From Lachnospiraceae bacterium (GTDB lineage: Bacteria; Bacillota; Clostridia; Lachnospirales; Lachnospiraceae), in NCBI GenBank assembly GCA_022794255.1, contig JAAWEL010000047.1:1-64000 (forward strand): a stretch of DNA of 64,000 nt, written 5' to 3'. The translations under genes were made by a program, and so were the position numbers. Numbering within the stretch: the stretch's first letter is position 1; each line of letters begins with the position of its first letter. The notes under the pieces are model-generated. The model did not search any database. It saw nothing but the letters and a program-made list of their open reading frames with translations, and was not told the origin of the DNA. Below are positions 60,314 to 64,000 of this stretch, in pieces.

Positions 60314-61707
60314 AATTTTCGTTTAAGCTGCTTTTGTGGACCATTATCGTGCTGGCGCTGGCTTTGGGGATCAGCGGGTATTATTTTGTGGATTATGTAT
60401 TTCAGACCTCCATGGAGCGGGAGATGGGACAGGCGATGGATGAGAGCCGGATTCTGGGATTTGCTTTTGAGACGGCGGCTCTTAACGCACCCACAAAATA
60501 TGATGTTCTGGCAGACAGGACGATAGAGGAGATTGCCCGGAATTTGGAGAACAAGGGAAGCCGCCTTCTGAGGATATCGGATGAACAGGGACAGAGGATT
60601 TATGGGAGCAACGATTTTAAAGGAGACAGTTTTTTGCTACCCCGGACAACCAAAGAGATCCATACCTGGCAGGTCATCAGCTTAGGAGCGCATTACTACA
60701 TCCATACATGTATGGTAACGGACGTTATGGACCGGGTTTTATATCTTGAGACTATGAGGGACGTGACAGGGGTTTTTCAAGAGCGGGCAATGGGATTTTT
60801 GGTATATCGGCGGGTGACGGTTCTCATGCTGGTTTTGGGAACTTTTATTATGCATGGCATTGCCTCCTGGCTGACTAGGCCTATCCGGCTTCTGACCCGG
60901 GCTACAAAGCGGATGGCAGAGGGGGAATACGGCTATCGGGCCAGAAAGGTCAGTGAGGATGAGCTGGGGCAGCTGACCCTTGATTTTAATCAGATGGCCA
61001 ACACGCTGGAAGAGAATATTGCCACATTGGAGGAAGAACTGCAGGCTCGGGAGGACTTTGTGGCGGCTTTTGCCCATGAGCTGAAAACACCTCTGACAGC
61101 GATTATCGGTTATGCAGATATGCTGCGTTCTTATCGGCTGGATGAGGAGAAAAGTTTCTTGTCTGCCAACTACATCTATACAGAGGGAAAAAGGCTGGAG
61201 GCTATGTCGTTTCGTCTTTTGGAGATTATGGTAACTCGCCATGGGGAGCCAGAGCTGCAGATGGTGTCAGTGGATCTTTTGTTTCAATATCTGTATGATA
61301 TGTATGCGACCAACAAGACCATGGGATTTCACCTGAAATACGAGGAAGGAACTGTGCGGGCAGAGCCTAATCTGATCAAGTCTGTGCTGATCAATCTGAT
61401 TGACAATGCCTGCAAGGCATCAGAGCCGGGAAGCGTTATTGAGATAAACGGAAGAATGGAAAAGGGAAAATACCGGTTTTTGGTGAGAGATCATGGCATG
61501 GGGATTCCAAAGGAGGAGCAGCAGAAGATCACAAAGGCGTTTTACATGGTAGATAAATCCCGTTCCAGAAGCCGCAATGGGGCAGGGCTGGGGCTGGCCC
61601 TCTGCGGGGAGATTCTGACCCTTCATGGAAGTTTTTTGGAGATTGAGAGTGAGCCGGGGAAAGGAACCTGCATGAGCTTTGTGCTTTTGGGAGGTGGCGG
61701 ATTATGA
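60310..61707 (+). CDS. Sensor histidine kinase with HAMP domain
   Basis: A 465-residue membrane kinase. Two membrane helices (about 7-27 and 165-188) enclose an extracellular sensor of about 135 residues. A HAMP domain (LTRPIRLLTRATKRMAEGEY) leads to HisKA with the phospho-His in FAHELKTPLTAIIGYADML. The HATPase domain has NLIDNACKAS, DHGMGIPKEEQ and GAGLGLALCGEIL. It should phosphorylate the regulator it overlaps. Confidence 0.95.
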   Translation: MKFSFKLLLWTIIVLALALGISGYYFVDYVFQTSMEREMGQAMDESRILGFAFETAALNAPTKYDVLADRTIEEIARNLENKGSRLLRISDEQGQRIYGSNDFKGDSFLLPRTTKEIHTWQVISLGAHYYIHTCMVTDVMDRVLYLETMRDVTGVFQERAMGFLVYRRVTVLMLVLGTFIMHGIASWLTRPIRLLTRATKRMAEGEYGYRARKVSEDELGQLTLDFNQMANTLEENIATLEEELQAREDFVAAFAHELKTPLTAIIGYADMLRSYRLDEEKSFLSANYIYTEGKRLEAMSFRLLEIMVTRHGEPELQMVSVDLLFQYLYDMYATNKTMGFHLKYEEGTVRAEPNLIKSVLINLIDNACKASEPGSVIEINGRMEKGKYRFLVRDHGMGIPKEEQQKITKAFYMVDKSRSRSRNGAGLGLALCGEILTLHGSFLEIESEPGKGTCMSFVLLGGGGL

Positions 61708-62522
61708 GAAAGCGGGTGAGGAGCCTTTTCTTTGTCTTGCTGGTCATTGTGACTGTAGGAGTGTCCATATGGGGGCCGGAGGCACTGTCTGATTACAGGG
61801 ACCGAGGTCTTTTGGGAAAGGCTCACTTAGAGCAGGTGGAGCGGGCGGGGGAGGGGTATCGGTATAAGCTGAGTGAGGGAGAAAAGCTGTTCCTTCTTTC
61901 TCAGGCATTGAGTGGCCGGGAATATTTAGAGAGCAGGTTAGACGGAGGAGATCAAAAGGATTATTATCAGGGGGCAGAAGGAAATTATGCGCTTGTACTC
62001 AATCATCAGGGCATATCAGAGAATACACTGACAGGGGAAGGAATTTATGATACTTGTAACCGGCAGCTGAACGAACTTAAAGCGGCAGGAATCCTGCCGG
62101 ATTCTGTAACAGAGATTGATCCAGAGCTTTATGAGGCTGTGCTGTATTCTGCCATTGATGTGCGGGAGCCGAGAAATTATGTGTTGGTGTGGAAGCTGGG
62201 ACTGGCAGACAGCTTAAGGGGGATCAGTAAGGAGAACCGGCTTATTGAGGCCTATGTGGACGCAGATGACGGAAAAATCTACGGGTTTTATGCCCGGACG
62301 CAAATGGAATGGGATGAGATGGATCCGGAGAACGTGATAAGGGAATGGTGCAGTTATCTGGGCCTTCCGGCTCCGAAGCCGTATGAAGAGATAAATCCTC
62401 TGACAGAGGCCACCCCCTTTTTCAGGAAATATGCAGTGTCCGGGGAGGGGGAGGAAGAAACGATTGTGACGGTGGGATTCTATGAAGGAATCCGGGAATT
62501 ATTTATCCGGATAACCCGGTGA
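61704..62522 (+). CDS. Membrane-anchored protein of unknown function, two-component accessory
   Basis: A 272-residue protein with an N-terminal helix (SLFFVLLVIVTVGVSIWG) and no lipobox, so it is probably anchored with its body outside. The extracellular part includes ALVLNHQGISENTL and VDADDGKIYGFYARTQ, the latter like a beta hairpin of PepSY-type domains, but I do not assign a family. It overlaps the kinase stop by four bases. Together with the DxNxDG protein it may sense or respond at the cell surface. Confidence 0.78.
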   Translation: MRKRVRSLFFVLLVIVTVGVSIWGPEALSDYRDRGLLGKAHLEQVERAGEGYRYKLSEGEKLFLLSQALSGREYLESRLDGGDQKDYYQGAEGNYALVLNHQGISENTLTGEGIYDTCNRQLNELKAAGILPDSVTEIDPELYEAVLYSAIDVREPRNYVLVWKLGLADSLRGISKENRLIEAYVDADDGKIYGFYARTQMEWDEMDPENVIREWCSYLGLPAPKPYEEINPLTEATPFFRKYAVSGEGEEETIVTVGFYEGIRELFIRITR

Positions 62523-62558
62523 AAAGGGAAAGATTCTGTGGCGAATCACGCTTTTATG

Positions 62559-62567
62559 TGATATACT
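62559..62567 (+). promoter_or_regulatory. Possible extended -10 promoter for galK
   Basis: TGATATACT gives TG-N-TATACT (62559-62567). No good -35 box is seen. The galK start is about 130 bases downstream. Confidence 0.35.
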
Positions 62568-62703
62568 TTTCACAAAAGGTTTGCGTGCCTGGTGCATGAA
62601 TCTTAAGACGGCGGACCGCTTATTGAGACCGTACATAGAGGAGGCAATTTCCGGATGTGTCACAGACGCAAAAGTAATTCCGGAAATTGAGGAAAGGAGA
62701 AAA

Positions 62704-63996
62704 ATGAAAACAGAGGAGACACTACAGTTTTTGGAGACTCAGCCGGTGAAGGAGCTGATGATTAAGCTTTACGGAGCCAGCAAGGCAGAGGAGAACCAGG
62801 AAAGATACCGGGACATGATAGAGAAATTCCGGGAGAACTATGGGGATCAAGAGATCCGGATGTTCAGCTCACCGGGAAGGACAGAGATCAGCGGCAATCA
62901 CACGGATCACAATCATGGAAAGGTGCTGGCAGGCAGCATCAACTTGGACTGTGTGGGTGTCGCGGCAAAGAACAACTCCTCAAAAGTGAATCTGATCAGT
63001 GAGACCTTTAACCAGAAATTCAGCATTGACTTAGAGGACTTGGAGCCCAGCGAGAGGAAAGCAGGAACCGAGGATTTGCTAAAGGGTCTTTTACAGGGCT
63101 TTAAAGAATTTGGATACGAGATCGGCGGTTTTGATGCCTATATCACCAGCAATGTGATCAGTTCTGCCGGCGTCAGCTCATCGGCATCCTTTGAGATGCT
63201 ATTATGTGCAATACTCAATACATTTTTCAATGAAGGACGTATGGATACAGTGGCATATTCTCATGTGGGAAAATATGCGGAGAATGTATACTGGGACAAG
63301 GCATCCGGGCTTTTGGATCAGATGGCATGTGCAGTAGGCGGCCTGATAACCATTGATTTTAAGGATCCGGCTGCTCCGGTAGTGGAGAAGATTGATTTTG
63401 ACTTTGCCTCTCAGGATCACAGCCTGATTATTGTTCAGACCGGAAAAGGACATGCGGATCTGAGCGCGGATTATTCTTCTGTGCCCAATGAGATGAAGAA
63501 GGTGGCAGAGTATTTTGGCAAGGAGGTTTGTGCTGAGATTACCAAAGAGCAGGTGCTGCGCCAGATGAAAGGAGTGCGGAAGTTTGCAGGGGATCGTTCC
63601 GTAATGCGGGCGTTGCATTTCTTTGAGGAGAATAAGCGGGTGGAGGAAGAGGTGGCGGCCTTGAAAGAAGGAAGATTTGAGGATTTCCTGGCTGGCATTA
63701 CTGCATCCGGCAATTCTTCCTGGAAATGGCTTCAGAACTGCTATACCAATTCCAATTACCAGGAACAGGGGATCTCGGTGGCATTAGCTCTCACAGAGTT
63801 GTTTATCAAGGAGAAAAAGAAAGGGGCATGCCGGATTCACGGAGGCGGTTTTGCCGGGGTCATTATGGCTATGCTTCCCAATAATCTGGTGGATGAGTAT
63901 GTAGAATATATTGAGGCAGCCTTAGGGGAGGGGAGCGCATACCGAATGAGTATCCGGCCTTATGGGGCGATTTGCATTGATGAAAAAGTTCTTTGA
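62704..63996 (+). CDS. galK: Galactokinase
   Basis: A 430-residue GHMP kinase phosphorylating galactose at C1 (Leloir pathway). The galactokinase signature is SPGRTEISGNHTDHNHG, where Asn stands in for the usual Glu of GEHTD. The phosphate loop is VISSAGVSSSASFE and the third motif is CRIHGGGFAGVIMAM. The ATG at 62704 follows GAAAGGAG; an in-frame ATG at 62581 has no ribosome site. Complete within the window. galT and galE are not seen before the window end. Confidence 0.92.
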   Translation: MKTEETLQFLETQPVKELMIKLYGASKAEENQERYRDMIEKFRENYGDQEIRMFSSPGRTEISGNHTDHNHGKVLAGSINLDCVGVAAKNNSSKVNLISETFNQKFSIDLEDLEPSERKAGTEDLLKGLLQGFKEFGYEIGGFDAYITSNVISSAGVSSSASFEMLLCAILNTFFNEGRMDTVAYSHVGKYAENVYWDKASGLLDQMACAVGGLITIDFKDPAAPVVEKIDFDFASQDHSLIIVQTGKGHADLSADYSSVPNEMKKVAEYFGKEVCAEITKEQVLRQMKGVRKFAGDRSVMRALHFFEENKRVEEEVAALKEGRFEDFLAGITASGNSSWKWLQNCYTNSNYQEQGISVALALTELFIKEKKKGACRIHGGGFAGVIMAMLPNNLVDEYVEYIEAALGEGSAYRMSIRPYGAICIDEKVL

Positions 63997-64000
63997 AAGG

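Overview
The window looks like a chromosomal segment of an anaerobic, spore-forming gut Firmicute, most probably Lachnospiraceae (Clostridium cluster XIVa). This is inferred from gene content and protein style: a nusB-xseA-xseB-ispA-dxs-tlyA-nadK-argR-recN-spoIVB block, a YtvI-like sporulation membrane protein, DegV proteins, a Gram-positive CIRCE/htpG unit, sortase-assembled pili with a BTAD regulator, a choloylglycine-hydrolase-family enzyme, and purine-rich Shine-Dalgarno sites before almost every gene. No rRNA, tRNA, CRISPR array, transposase or prophage gene was seen.

Layout. 1-3057: glycolytic gap (5' end cut by the window edge), pgk, tpiA. 3151-11307: a short KdpD-type kinase with its regulator, a lipoprotein, a MATE exporter coupled to a DegV protein, an amylosucrase-like GH13 enzyme and a YtvI-like membrane protein. 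11452-21583: a pilus island. It holds a BTAD activator with a degenerate GGDEF-like tail, a small conserved hypothetical protein, a large acidic surface protein, a backbone pilin with CnaB and B-repeat-like domains, a class C sortase, a minor pilin-like protein and a class B sortase. Its long intergenic regions carry a 38-bp perfect palindrome and an inverted-repeat pair. 21826-27535: a RelA/SpoT synthetase with a HEPN-like tail, a YgjP-type metallopeptidase, a choloylglycine-hydrolase-family enzyme, a solitary HicB-like protein and a molybdopterin oxidoreductase.

27609-37794 is the conserved DNA repair/isoprenoid/sporulation operon. spo0A, which commonly follows spoIVB in Clostridia, is not there. 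The next gene (38179-39249) instead fuses a phosphoreceiver domain to a (p)ppGpp synthetase. Then come CIRCE-controlled htpG and a two-gene RNA-repair cassette (Rnl2-like RNA ligase plus HD-phosphoesterase/polynucleotide kinase).

43698-53640: a minus-strand carbohydrate operon (ABC importer, enolase-superfamily dehydratase, UxuA-like dehydratase, VOC protein, GH1 glycosidase, Gfo/Idh oxidoreductase) divergent from its LacI regulator. A perfect operator lies just downstream of the operon promoter. 53796-63996: a second DegV, a CapA-family lipoprotein, a YhcC-type radical SAM protein, a HAD phosphatase, a four-gene two-component unit with two membrane-anchored accessory proteins, and galactokinase.

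The most unusual items are the receiver-RelA/SpoT fusion, the RelA/SpoT-HEPN-like protein, the RNA-repair pair and the regulatory design of the pilus island. All functions are read from sequence motifs alone; no database search or computation was run.
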